Part shown: piece after piece, positions 38,902 to 48,272 of the stretch
How the letters are laid out: each line of letters starts with the position of its first letter
Numbering within the stretch: position 1 is the stretch's first letter
DNA from: Candidatus Scalindua sp. SCAELEC01
Lineage (GTDB): Bacteria; Planctomycetota; Brocadiia; Brocadiales; Scalinduaceae
DNA: 64,000 nucleotides
Assembly (NCBI GenBank): GCA_004282745.1
Contig: SHMT01000021.1
Location: forward strand, 1 to 64,000
Direction of reading: 5' to 3'
Made by a program: the position numbers and the translations under genes
Notes under the pieces: generated by a model
Told to the model about the DNA's origin: nothing
Databases searched by the model: none
The model's input: only the letters and a program-made list of their open reading frames with translations

Positions 38902-40788
38902 ATGTCTATGAAAAAAAATACGATGATTCAGGAATGTGCCAGGTTATTCGCATATGCAAGACCTCATTGGAAAATGGCACTGCTCACGATTATTTGCATG
39001 GGTATTTTCACTCTTCTCAGTGGTGCTCAGTTGGCTTTGGTTAAACCGGTCATCGACCATTTGACGCGGGGAGAAACCCTGGGAGCTCCAATTGATCAAG
39101 ATAGTTCTGTTCGACATACAAACGTAAATTCATCTTTATCGCACATAAGAGGAAAGGCAGTTGACAAAATAAAGGAGACTCCTTTTGTCTCAAACTGGAG
39201 TAAGTTGTTAAGAATAATGACAAGTTCATTCACCTTTATCGGTATCATCGCTGCCATAATAGCACCCTTTATCTTTTTCTTTAATTTTTTACAACAGTAC
39301 CTAAAGAACCGAGTAATGTGGAGCGCGCTCGTTGATATCCGTAATCAACTTTGTGAACACCTGCTCCCACAATCGCTCAGCTATTTTGAGAATCGAAAAA
39401 GCGGAGATCTGATCTCTCGTCTCACAAATGATATTTTTGCCACTCAATTTGGTCTTTCGATGCTCTTCGACAATATAATATTTTACCCGATGCGTTTACT
39501 ATTAGGATTTTCACTTGCCTTCTATTTTAGCTGGAAACTTTCGCTCTTAACCTTTCTGGTACTGCCCGTTATCGTAGTTCCTGTTCTGATCTTTGGGAGA
39601 AAAATAAAAAAACATGGCAGAAGAAGCCTCGAACATCTGGGAGAATTGACCGATGCAATGAAGGAGATGTTCACCGGAATAAGGATCGTAAAGGCGTTTA
39701 AGATGGAAAATGAGGAGAGTAAGGAATTCAGAAAGATAAACAGCAGATACTTTAAGAAGATGATGCAGACCGTCAAGGCAAAGGCCATGAATTCGAGTAC
39801 TACCGAATTCATCTATTCGCTAGGACTGGCGGCAATTATCATATTTGGTGGTTACGTTATAACGACGAAACAGGTTACACCCGGAGAATTGGGGGGGTTT
39901 GTTACCGTAACCGGCTTCATGATTCTTACGTCAATAAAAAAACTTGCTAAATGTTATGGTAATCTTCAGGAATCTTTGGCCGGAGCAAGTCGTATCTTTG
40001 AACTACTGGATCAGAAACCCACAATCCTAGATCATCCTGATGCCGTAGAGATTAAGGAGATAAAAAAAGGAATTCTCTTTAAGAGTGTCAATTTTGCCTA
40101 TGATAGTTCGCTGGTTCTTAAGGATATCAATCTTGTCGTTAGAAAGGGAGAGTTGATTGCCATTGTGGGCAGGAGCGGGGCGGGAAAATCAACACTGCTG
40201 GACCTCATTCCTCGCTTTTACGACACGGTAAGCGGGACCATCGAGATTGATGACATAGATATTCGCCGAATCAAACGGGATTCTCTTTTAGATCAAATTG
40301 CAATCGTTAGCCAGCAATCGTTTCTCTTTAATAGGAGTTTTGCCGATAACATCCTCTGTGGAAGACAGGATGCAACACTTGAAGAGGTAATGGATGCGGC
40401 AAAAGCGGCAAATATACACAATTTCATTGTGGGTCTTCCTAATAGATATGACACGATCGTGGGGGAGCAGGGGGTAAAGCTTTCCGGTGGCCAAAGACAA
40501 CGGATAACTATCGCAAGGGCGATATTGAAAAATGCTCCTATCTTAATATTGGATGAAGCGACCTCTTCTCTCGATTCAGAATCTGAGAAACTTGTTCAGG
40601 ATGCCCTTGATAACTTGATGGAGGGAAAGACCACCTTAGTCATAGCCCATCGTCTCTCAACCATACGCCACTCAGATCGTATAGTTGTTATGAAGAAAGG
40701 CTCAATCGTTGAAATAGGTACACACGATGAGTTGATGAAACAAGGGGGAGAATATGAAAGATTGCATAGGATACAGTTTGGGGAATAG
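38902..40788 (+). CDS. msbA: ABC lipid flippase, MsbA-like
   Basis: 628 aa half-transporter: six membrane helices (1-330) then an ATPase domain with Walker A VGRSGAGKSTLLDL, Q-loop VSQQSFLFN, signature LSGGQRQRI and Walker B LILDEATSS, ending with the H-loop IAHRLST. MsbA flips lipid A-core across the inner membrane. A hydrophilic stretch of about 45 residues between helices 1 and 2 (TRGETLGAPIDQDSS onward) makes it longer than E. coli MsbA (582 aa). Proximity to the LptF/G gene supports a lipid A role over drug export. Confidence 0.88.
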   Translation: MSMKKNTMIQECARLFAYARPHWKMALLTIICMGIFTLLSGAQLALVKPVIDHLTRGETLGAPIDQDSSVRHTNVNSSLSHIRGKAVDKIKETPFVSNWSKLLRIMTSSFTFIGIIAAIIAPFIFFFNFLQQYLKNRVMWSALVDIRNQLCEHLLPQSLSYFENRKSGDLISRLTNDIFATQFGLSMLFDNIIFYPMRLLLGFSLAFYFSWKLSLLTFLVLPVIVVPVLIFGRKIKKHGRRSLEHLGELTDAMKEMFTGIRIVKAFKMENEESKEFRKINSRYFKKMMQTVKAKAMNSSTTEFIYSLGLAAIIIFGGYVITTKQVTPGELGGFVTVTGFMILTSIKKLAKCYGNLQESLAGASRIFELLDQKPTILDHPDAVEIKEIKKGILFKSVNFAYDSSLVLKDINLVVRKGELIAIVGRSGAGKSTLLDLIPRFYDTVSGTIEIDDIDIRRIKRDSLLDQIAIVSQQSFLFNRSFADNILCGRQDATLEEVMDAAKAANIHNFIVGLPNRYDTIVGEQGVKLSGGQRQRITIARAILKNAPILILDEATSSLDSESEKLVQDALDNLMEGKTTLVIAHRLSTIRHSDRIVVMKKGSIVEIGTHDELMKQGGEYERLHRIQFGE

Positions 40789-40793
40789 GTAAA

Positions 40794-43691
40794 TTGAGGA
40801 AAGCGATAGTAGCCAGAGGAATTCGGGTACACAATCTCAATAACATTAATGTTGAAATTCCCTTACGTCAGCTTGTCGTTATCACGGGTGTCAGTGGCTC
40901 CGGCAAATCAAGCTTGGCTTTTGATACTCTGTATGCGGAAGGGCAGAGGAGGTATGTGGAATCGTTTTCCGCGTATGCCCGTCAGTTCCTTGAGAGAATT
41001 GACAAACCCGATGTCGATCACATTGAGGGGATACCTCCCGCAATTGCGATAGAACAGAAGAATTCGGTAAAAAACCGGCGTTCTACGGTAGGAACGGCAA
41101 CGGAGATAAATGATTATCTGCGGCTTCTCTTCGCCCGGATAGGAAAGACATACTGTGAAGGGTGTGGTGAAGAGGTTCGGAATGACACAATATCGCAGAT
41201 CGCAGAGTACGTACTTTCACTCCCTGAAGGAGTGAGACTTCTTGTAACATTTCCTATCTCGATAAGTAAAAGGATCTCCGGTAAGATGCAGCTTGCAGCC
41301 TTAAGGGAACGAGGAATTATTCGAATCCTCGCGGACAAGGTAATTATAGACATCTCTTCTCAATCCAAAAACTTTAATATTCACAAATTCACCTCAGTTG
41401 CCGGTGTTGTAGATAGGTTGGTGACGGGAAAAAAGATAAAGAGCCGTCTGGTCGACAGCCTCGATGCCGCTTACCGGTTGGGTCACGGATACTTGCGAAT
41501 TATGGTCCAGGGGAATCCTGACCAAGTGCAACCTTACCGTGGTCGTGATAGTCACATATATAAAAAAAAGCTTGTGGGTCTTATTATCGACGATGTTGAG
41601 TGGACGGAAGCATCATTTAGCGCCTATTTCCGCTGCAGTGCTTGTGATAGAGAGTACCCGACACCAACACCCCATCTCTTCTCCTTTAACAACCCACTCG
41701 GTGCCTGTGTGAGCTGTCAGGGGTTTGGTCATTCCATTGAGATAGACATGGACTTGGTCATACCCGATAAAACGAAGACCATTAATGAAGGAGCAATTGC
41801 TCCCTGGAATTCTCCCTCTTACTCCGGCTTACTAGAGGAATTACAAGCTGCGGCATCCCAATTTAACATTCCCCTTGATACCCCTTTCAACAAACTGACA
41901 AAGAACCAAGAGGGCTTGATCATTGAAGGAACAGAGGAGTTTTGGGGCATTAGAGAGTTCTTCACTAAACTGGAGAAGAAGAAGTACAAGATGCACGTAA
42001 GGGTCTTTCTCAGTAAATACAGGGCGTATAACGTATGTGCTGAATGCAATGGTTCGAGGCTGAACCCATCCGCCCTTCACATAAAGGTTGATCGCTATAC
42101 AATAACGGAAATCTGCAGGATGTCTATCGATGAGGCGTTTGACTTTTTCCAGAAGCTGAAACTCACAAGATTTGAAACGGAGATGGGAAAGCTCATATTA
42201 TTGGAGATCAAGAAGCGACTGGGATACATGGTCAAGGTAGGTTTGGGGTATCTGTCTCTGGATCGCATGACGCGTACGTTATCCGGCGGTGAGTCTCAAA
42301 GGGTAAACCTGACTACCTCTTTAGGCGCATCGCTCGTGAATACACTCTATATATTGGATGAACCCAGTATTGGGTTACATCCCCGCGATACAAAACGCCT
42401 CATCAAGATCCTCAAAGAGTTGCGGGATATTGGAAATACCGTCATCGTAGTGGAGCATGATAGAGAGATCATGCACTCATGTGACTTCCTCGTCGATCTG
42501 GGGCCGGGGGCAGGGAAGGATGGTGGTAATATCGTTTACAGAGGGAGTGTTAAAGACATACCCCCACAAACCGGGTCACTGACGGGACAATACTTAAGAG
42601 GGAAGAGAAAGATTGTTCCTCCTGCTGCGAGGAGAGTGGACAAGCGTAACAACGTTATGATTAGGGGTGCTTCGGAAAACAATCTGCAAAATGTTGACGT
42701 CTCTTTTCCACTCAAGACATTCACCTGTGTAACGGGGGTATCGGGATCCGGGAAAAGCACCCTTGTGCAGGACACTCTCTATAGCGCCATCAAAAGGAAG
42801 TTTGGGATCTATCAGGGATTGGTTGGGAAGCATAAGGAGATAACCATTAACGGACATATTGATAACGTAGTTTTGGTTGATCAATCTCCCATTGGAAGAA
42901 CACCGAGATCAAATCCGGTAACCTATGTAAAGGTATTTGATGCGATGAGAAAGATATTCGCCTCCACGAGAGAGGCACAACGTTACGGACTCACCCCTGG
43001 CTCTTTCTCTTTTAATGTAAAGGGTGGCAGATGCGATCACTGCGATGGGTGCGGATATGTGAAAGTTGACATGCAGTTCCTTGCCGATATCTATGTAACG
43101 TGTGATCAATGCCACGGTACCCGTTATCGAAACGACATACTGGAGGTGAGCTATAAACAAAAAAACATCTGTGAAGTACTTGAAATGACGGTTAAAGAAG
43201 CCATGGACTTCTTTTCTGATCGTCCCAAATATACCGTTACCGGGAAAAGACAAACGAGTCTCAGTAGGCTGTTATCGGATATCAGAAAAGGCTTGCAATA
43301 CCTTGATGATACCGGTTTAGGGTATCTGAAATTGGGGCAGGCGGCGACAACGCTTTCAGGCGGTGAGGCACAGCGTTTGAAATTAGCGACCTATATGGCT
43401 CGGGGGAGAGGGGAAGAGATACTCTTTATCTTTGACGAACCAACTAGCGGTTTACATTTTGACGATATCCGAAAACTGCTCGATTGTTTCCAGAAATTAA
43501 TAGATAATGGTCACTCCATAATCGTCATTGAACACAACCTTGATGTGATAAAGTGTGCAGACTACATCATAGACCTTGGCCCGGAGGGCGGAGATGGTGG
43601 TGGTTTTGTCGTAGGTTGTGGTACACCAGGAGAAATTGCCAAATTGCAAAATTCACATACGGGGAAATTTCTTAAGAAAGCTCGTGCATGA
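40794..43691 (+). CDS. uvrA: Excinuclease ABC subunit A
   Basis: 965 aa from a TTG start, five bases after msbA. Two ABC ATPase halves: Walker A GVSGSGKSSLAFDTL and GVSGSGKSTLVQDTL, signatures LSGGESQRV and LSGGEAQRL. Zinc-finger cysteines are CSAC...CVSC (about residues 281-309) and CDHCDGCG...CDQCHG. UvrA dimers find DNA damage and load UvrB for nucleotide excision repair. uvrB and uvrC are not in the window. Confidence 0.97.
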   Translation: MRKAIVARGIRVHNLNNINVEIPLRQLVVITGVSGSGKSSLAFDTLYAEGQRRYVESFSAYARQFLERIDKPDVDHIEGIPPAIAIEQKNSVKNRRSTVGTATEINDYLRLLFARIGKTYCEGCGEEVRNDTISQIAEYVLSLPEGVRLLVTFPISISKRISGKMQLAALRERGIIRILADKVIIDISSQSKNFNIHKFTSVAGVVDRLVTGKKIKSRLVDSLDAAYRLGHGYLRIMVQGNPDQVQPYRGRDSHIYKKKLVGLIIDDVEWTEASFSAYFRCSACDREYPTPTPHLFSFNNPLGACVSCQGFGHSIEIDMDLVIPDKTKTINEGAIAPWNSPSYSGLLEELQAAASQFNIPLDTPFNKLTKNQEGLIIEGTEEFWGIREFFTKLEKKKYKMHVRVFLSKYRAYNVCAECNGSRLNPSALHIKVDRYTITEICRMSIDEAFDFFQKLKLTRFETEMGKLILLEIKKRLGYMVKVGLGYLSLDRMTRTLSGGESQRVNLTTSLGASLVNTLYILDEPSIGLHPRDTKRLIKILKELRDIGNTVIVVEHDREIMHSCDFLVDLGPGAGKDGGNIVYRGSVKDIPPQTGSLTGQYLRGKRKIVPPAARRVDKRNNVMIRGASENNLQNVDVSFPLKTFTCVTGVSGSGKSTLVQDTLYSAIKRKFGIYQGLVGKHKEITINGHIDNVVLVDQSPIGRTPRSNPVTYVKVFDAMRKIFASTREAQRYGLTPGSFSFNVKGGRCDHCDGCGYVKVDMQFLADIYVTCDQCHGTRYRNDILEVSYKQKNICEVLEMTVKEAMDFFSDRPKYTVTGKRQTSLSRLLSDIRKGLQYLDDTGLGYLKLGQAATTLSGGEAQRLKLATYMARGRGEEILFIFDEPTSGLHFDDIRKLLDCFQKLIDNGHSIIVIEHNLDVIKCADYIIDLGPEGGDGGGFVVGCGTPGEIAKLQNSHTGKFLKKARA

Positions 43692-43873
43692 CGTGACTTT
43701 CGGCCTAATTGGCGTATTGGCTCTCTCTCCATTTTATTGGTCAGGTATCCGAGAGTAAAGAGTATGACTGATACGAGTAAACCCAAAGCTACGGTTTTTA
43801 CCTTGTAATCTTGATTGGTAAACGAATCCGTATTCCGATATAAAAATGGGGTTACCCTGGAAACGGTGACCAC
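43562..43873 (-). CDS. Doubtful small membrane protein downstream of nadA
   Basis: 103 codons from a GTG 16 bp after nadA, with one convincing membrane helix (VALGLLVSVILFTLGYL). Its last third runs antisense to the uvrA end and looks like a shadow of it, so the frame may be real only in its first half or not at all. Confidence 0.25.
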   Translation of the reverse strand: MVTVSRVTPFLYRNTDSFTNQDYKVKTVALGLLVSVILFTLGYLTNKMEREPIRQLGRKSRHARAFLRNFPVCEFCNLAISPGVPQPTTKPPPSPPSGPRSMM

Positions 43874-43888
43874 TGAACCTTTGAACTC

Positions 43889-44797
43889 TTACGAAAGGTC
43901 TAACATCTGTTGTATTGTCTTCCTCGCCTTTACAGCGATCTCTTCCGGTACCGTAACGACGAACTGGAGATCTTCTAACGACCACATCACCTTCTCCAGA
44001 GTGTTTAATTTCATGTTAGGGCAATCGGATAGGGGGGTTGCGGGTAAAAAGGTCTTGTCCGGATACGTCTGGCGCAAACGATGGAGGATACCGATTTCCG
44101 TTCCAACAATGAACTCCTTTGTATGGTTACTACCCGGATACTTTATGATACCGGTTGTGCTTGCTACATGGTCGGCCAAAGCAATCACATCTGGCGTACA
44201 CTCAGGGTGAACAACTATCTTTGCGTCTGGATGTTCGGACTTTAGTTGTACCACATGTTCAGAAAGGATCCGGTGATGTGAAGGGCAATAACCATCCCAA
44301 AAAATCATTTTCCGGTTTAAGCATGACGCGACATAAGCACCGAGGCTCTTATCAGGTACAAATAATATTTCTCTATCTTTAGGGATGGAAGCCACGATCT
44401 TAGTTGCGTTTGCTGAAGTGCAACAAATGTCGCTCTCCGCTTTAACGGCTGCTGTACTATTAACGTAACAGACGACAGTAACATCGGGATAGAGTTTCTT
44501 TTTCTCCCTCAGTTCTCTTGCCGTTATCATGGCCGCCATGGGGCAACCGGCATTTTCGTCCGGCATAATCACGGTTTTATCAGGACACAACATCGCAGCG
44601 GTTTCTGCCATGAAGTGTACGCCGCAAAATACAATCAGATCTGCATCTGTTTTTGCTGCCTGTTGAGAGAGCCCCAAAGAGTCACCGACAAAGTCAGCCA
44701 CATCCTGTATCTCACCTCGTTGGTAATTATGTGCCAAAATTATTGCGTTATGCTTCTTCCTCAGCTCAGAAATCCTTTCAACGATAGGATCTGTCAA
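43889..44797 (-). CDS. nadA: Quinolinate synthase A
   Basis: 302 aa from a TTG start with AAGGAG seven bases upstream. It condenses iminoaspartate with dihydroxyacetone phosphate to quinolinate for NAD synthesis and carries an oxygen-sensitive 4Fe-4S cluster. Motifs: ILAHNYQRGEIQDVADFVGDSLGLS, FCGVHFMAETAAML, CYVNSTAAVKAESDICCTSANA, HPECTPDV. nadB and nadC are not adjacent. Confidence 0.96.
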   Translation of the reverse strand: MTDPIVERISELRKKHNAIILAHNYQRGEIQDVADFVGDSLGLSQQAAKTDADLIVFCGVHFMAETAAMLCPDKTVIMPDENAGCPMAAMITARELREKKKLYPDVTVVCYVNSTAAVKAESDICCTSANATKIVASIPKDREILFVPDKSLGAYVASCLNRKMIFWDGYCPSHHRILSEHVVQLKSEHPDAKIVVHPECTPDVIALADHVASTTGIIKYPGSNHTKEFIVGTEIGILHRLRQTYPDKTFLPATPLSDCPNMKLNTLEKVMWSLEDLQFVVTVPEEIAVKARKTIQQMLDLS

Positions 44798-45014
44798 TCT
44801 ATTACTCCTTCATGTATTATAAACTAGGTAAGGGTCCAGGAAGATATACAGTTATTTCCTCCCGGACCTCACAAGCTACTTTATAAAGATCTCATCTTCC
44901 GCAAAAGCGGTTAAAAATTAAATAAAAACTATTATTAAGTAAAATACCTATTTTTACAACAGTTTTTTATTTCTGTTGTATACTCGGTTGAAATAGTGAA
45001 TTAATTATGAAACC

Positions 45015-45440
45015 GATACTAAAACCGATATGGTTTGTGGTTTTACCCGTCCCCGCCAGAAAGAGCGTCGCCCGCCCGGCCTGTCAGCCATACGGACGGG
45101 GGCTGGCGAACGGTTGACAGCCCGGGCAGGCCGGAAACCATATCTTGGTTGCCTGCCCGATAAGTCGTTCAGGCGAGCCATTATCCTTGGACAAAAGGTG
45201 CAAAGGACTTTACTCGCTCAATTGATCTCGGATTTTATCCGAAAACTATTCAGTAGCGTCCGGTTAGGTTTTTGCGTATTAAAGTTATTGCCCCAAAACT
45301 TGTCATTCCCGCATGTTTTTAGCGGGAATCTATGATGAAACGAGTCTTTGGATACCCGATAAAGGCGTTCGGGTATAACGAAAGCCGCATAAGCAAAAAC
45401 CTAACCGGACAATGATAAAAACCATTATGAGATGAGTATA
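45015..45440. repeat. MITE-like element, family B, interrupted copy
   Basis: Reverse-oriented relative of the 35513 element. It is intact except that its right arm is split by the insertion at 45258-45410: GGATTTTATCCGAAAA lies left of the insertion and ACCATTATGAGATGAGTATA to the right. Confidence 0.8.
45258..45410. mobile_element. Small non-autonomous element nested in family B copy
   Basis: 153 bp with perfect 18-bp terminal inverted repeats GTCCGGTTAGGTTTTTGC. AAAAC occurs on both outer flanks and could be a target duplication if the true ends lie about 10 bp further out. The interior contains the hairpin CATTCCCGC/GCGGGAATC, of a type common in many bacterial genomes. No coding frame. 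Confidence 0.75.
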
Positions 45441-45629
45441 TCTTTGCCCTATTCATGTGCTTAAACGAGGACTTAGTAGTCTAACCATAACTGCCTAGTT
45501 AGAAGGTTTGCAGTACTTATGTAATCGTATCATCCTAGCACTCAGTTACTTGAGTGTTTGATAGTTGTAGATTTTTAGAGCAGCAGAGTGGGTGGTAAGT
45601 TTTCGTTAAACCATTAACTTTGAATTCAC

Positions 45630-45656
45630 TTGACACCATTTAATGTTTTTGATAAT
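45630..45656 (+). promoter_or_regulatory. Predicted tRNA promoter
   Basis: TTGACA at 45630-45635 and GATAAT at 45651-45656 (15-bp spacer; TAATTT at 45653 would give 17), ending about 26 bp before the tRNA. Confidence 0.5.
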
Positions 45657-45682
45657 TTTACACACTTGCAAAGGGATGTAAT

Positions 45683-45756
45683 GGGCGATTAGCTCAGTTG
45701 GCTAGAGCACTTGCTCGACAAGCAAGGGGTCACTGGTTCGAGTCCAGTATCGCCCA
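45683..45756 (+). tRNA. tRNA-Val (anticodon GAC)
   Basis: Complete cloverleaf: acceptor GGGCGAT/ATCGCCC, D stem GCTC/GAGC, anticodon stem CTTGC/GCAAG with loop TCGACAA, five-base variable loop, T arm ACTGG-TTCGAGT-CCAGT, discriminator A. CCA is not encoded. Position 33 is C instead of the near-universal U. The part from the anticodon loop onward recurs twice downstream. Confidence 0.9.
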
Positions 45757-45760
45757 TATT
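45714..45760 (+). repeat. Putative attachment site, copy 1 (inside tRNA-Val)
   Basis: 47-bp core from the anticodon loop through the tRNA 3' end plus TATT. It is identical at 61403-61449 and has one mismatch at 62494-62540. Repeats of this extent are typical of integration sites of tyrosine-recombinase elements. Confidence 0.8.
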
Positions 45761-45884
45761 TATCAATCTCGTCCAACTTTTTGTTCAAGCTGATAAGTAT
45801 TTCTCCCGCATTGCAAGACTGGTCACATTATTCATTTTAAATTTTTACTTGTTTGTTACAACCTTTTGAACAAAATTAAGGATT

Positions 45885-46109
45885 ATGACTAAATTATTAG
45901 AAAAAGCATTTAACCAAGCTTCCAAACTTCCTGATTCATCTCAGGATGCTATTGCGGCCATTATACTGGAAGAATTAGAAGATGAAAAGAAATGGGAAAC
46001 ATCTTTTGCCAATTCGCAAGTCGCTCTTTCTACACTTGCAACAAAGGTACGTAATGAGATTAAACAAGGAGAAACGCTCCCATTTGATCCTGCATCCAGA
46101 ACAAAATGA
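45885..46109 (+). CDS. Antitoxin of a type II toxin-antitoxin pair
   Basis: 74 aa, acidic and helical (MTKLLEKAFNQASKLPDSSQDAIAAIILEEL...). Its stop overlaps the toxin start (ATGA). It is likely to bind and neutralise the RelE/ParE-like toxin and to repress the shared promoter. First cargo pair after the tRNA. Confidence 0.75.
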   Translation: MTKLLEKAFNQASKLPDSSQDAIAAIILEELEDEKKWETSFANSQVALSTLATKVRNEIKQGETLPFDPASRTK

Positions 46110-46375
46110 TATCCCGTACTACGAAAGAGTTTTGGAAACTTTTTGACGCACTTCCCAAAACTATACGAAACCAAACGGTAAAAACCTATAAAGTATGGAA
46201 TAACAATCCTAACCATCCCAGCCTTCATTTTAAATCCATTCACAGTACCGAAACTCTTTATTCCGTTCGTATCAGTCGTGGTTATCGAGCACTGGGACTA
46301 AAGGAAGCTAAAGCTATTACCTGGTTCTGGGTTGGCTCGCATACGGAATACGAGAAACTGATTTCTAGGTATTAG
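46106..46375 (+). CDS. RelE/ParE-like toxin
   Basis: 89 aa with the RelE/ParE fold pattern: FWKLFDALPKTIRNQTVKTYKVW helix pair, then beta strands LYSVRISRGYRALGL and ITWFWVGSHTEYEKLI. Members either cleave mRNA on the ribosome or poison gyrase; the sequence alone does not decide. Co-translated with the preceding antitoxin. Confidence 0.8.
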   Translation: MISRTTKEFWKLFDALPKTIRNQTVKTYKVWNNNPNHPSLHFKSIHSTETLYSVRISRGYRALGLKEAKAITWFWVGSHTEYEKLISRY

Positions 46376-46808
46376 TTGATATATTAATTTTTGGTTCTTC
46401 TCCCAATTACACTTGATATCTAAACGATATTTATCAGTATTCTTAGCAGGAAAATATAGGATGAGACATATACAAAAAGCAAGTTTTGATAATTGACTTA
46501 GGGGAATATGAACTGTTTGAAGGAATGGGCATTGAGGAAATTTATAAACAAGCTAAGGAGTATTCTGAAATAGATAGCAGGGTGTTGGTTGAGAGATAGT
46601 CCTATAAAATAAAGAGGGTTGAGGAATAAATGCTTTGAAAATGGACAAACTGCACAAAACGAGATACCTCATAAGTCGGTGTTCCTTGTTGTCGATGAAA
46701 CTTATTTTTAAATAATGCGTATGGTGCTTCCGATTTACAGGGTATTGTACGTTGTAAGTTGGCGATGCTTAAATGCGAGGACCGACCCCGTTCCTAAAAT
46801 TCGGACCA
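46376..46808. other. Gap with a short coding remnant
   Basis: A frame at about 46465-46600 reads VLIIDLGEYELFEGMG then IEEIYKQAKEYSEIDSRVLV before a stop. It looks like the tail of a real protein without a start; family not recognised. The rest is empty. Confidence 0.3.
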
Positions 46809-47330
46809 TTAAAAACCCACCTCAATAGCTTTCTTAATTTCATTATCTAATAAATAATGGACTTTTTGTTGCTCTGTTTCTGTGGCTAGTTGTCCGGAAA
46901 TACGGCTAGGAATATTTAAAAACCTGTCCCTAAATACTCGGTAAAGAGTTTCGTTTGCGTCTCTGACTTCCTTAGCAATGACGAAGATGCCAGCTTTTTC
47001 GTTATATTCAAGTTCTGCTAGTTTTGCCCGATAATGTTCTCTTTTCGCCTTTGCATCTCTGAATCTGATGGTATCGTATTGTCGTTGGTCTTGTTCTATT
47101 TCTATATCTTTTGAAGCTATTAACACTTTAGATCTTCCATGAGTTAAATCGATATTAGAAGCAAGCTCTTCTTTCGCTCTCTCTGGATCAATTTTACCGT
47201 TAGTTAAAGTAATATTTCCTTTTTGTATATGTTGCCAAATTGCAGTTCGAGAAACTCCGAGCATTTCTGCGAATTTTTTTTGTGAGATTAATTTGGTTGG
47301 ATTATTTGAATTGATTATCGAATTGTTCAC
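46809..47330 (-). CDS. Phage terminase small subunit (Nu1-like)
   Basis: 173 aa. The N-terminal winged HTH (LISQKKFAEMLGVSRTAIWQHIQKG) followed by a helical region (YDTIRFRDAKAKREHYRAKLAELEYNEKAG) and VYRVF-type C-terminus fit Nu1/terminase small subunits, which recognise phage DNA for packaging. No large terminase, portal or capsid gene is present, so this is a prophage remnant or an orphan reused as a DNA-binding protein. Confidence 0.7.
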   Translation of the reverse strand: MNNSIINSNNPTKLISQKKFAEMLGVSRTAIWQHIQKGNITLTNGKIDPERAKEELASNIDLTHGRSKVLIASKDIEIEQDQRQYDTIRFRDAKAKREHYRAKLAELEYNEKAGIFVIAKEVRDANETLYRVFRDRFLNIPSRISGQLATETEQQKVHYLLDNEIKKAIEVGF

Positions 47331-48272
47331 TTAATGTGTCCTCGCATTCAGTTTTGAACTCGCTAAAAAGCCTTGAGCCCAAATGTCTTAAAAATTCAAG
47401 GTGGTTGACTCTTTAATTTCCTTGCTTAACATTATATGATATGTTTATTTTAGATGTGACCATGCTTCTGGATTAGCTTTTCGACATTCTTGGTTAAGAA
47501 TTAAAGTTGTTGCTTTTTTAGAGTTTTGTTGATGTTATGAAGATCTCAGATGTAACTCATTGAATTATATCAACTTCAACTAATCCAGGCATGTAATGGA
47601 TTATGTTCCACAAGGAATGTATTGTCAACTATAAAAAATGAAAAGTTGTCGAAAGTGTTAACTTGGCACTCGTTAAATTTATAGCCAATACTCATGAAAG
47701 ACAAATATTTTGTGAAGATCGACGAGGTTCTGTAAGCCATTGTGTAAAGGCAAGTTAGATTTTTGTTCTATCGCTAGCGGAAAAGAACGAGTCCGGACAC
47801 CCTTACTCGACGAAGTTGGTCTAGAGTACCTTGACAAAAATATGGAATACTTCGGGTGTATGTGATGGATTGTTTTCGCGTTGATTGAAATGGGTTTTTG
47901 TTATAAGTGCATATCCTTGTGTGATTGTATTTCTCGCTCTCGTTGTCTCTCTAGAATGGATATCACAAGGCTTTACAAGTTTATAGTCTCTGATCAATCT
48001 AAGGATCTCAATGGCTGCAATGGATGTAAAGAGGGGGGTATTATTCGACGTCAAATAGAGTTATTGTGTATAACTGAATAGAAATTGACAAAACGAACCA
48101 AGGTTATTAACCGTTTTTGGCTGATTTTTCTAGGGAGCCTCATTATGGTAGCAATATACATACTGTAAATTTTATTGATTTTTCAGACGTCTGAGTCATG
48201 GCTTAATCGTGGAGAAAAAGAAAGGCGAGTATAAATCGTACATTGTTACATTCCACCAGACAACTGCTCTTT
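47331..48272. other. Long gap without a supported gene
   Basis: About 940 bp. Short frames on both strands at 47821-48081 lack starts and similarity. The sequence looks like decayed DNA inside the tRNA island. Confidence 0.4.

Noticed and set aside
45258-45410. CRISPR-like palindromes
   Set aside because: Hairpins occur once within a single element with terminal repeats; there is no array of regularly spaced repeats anywhere in the window.
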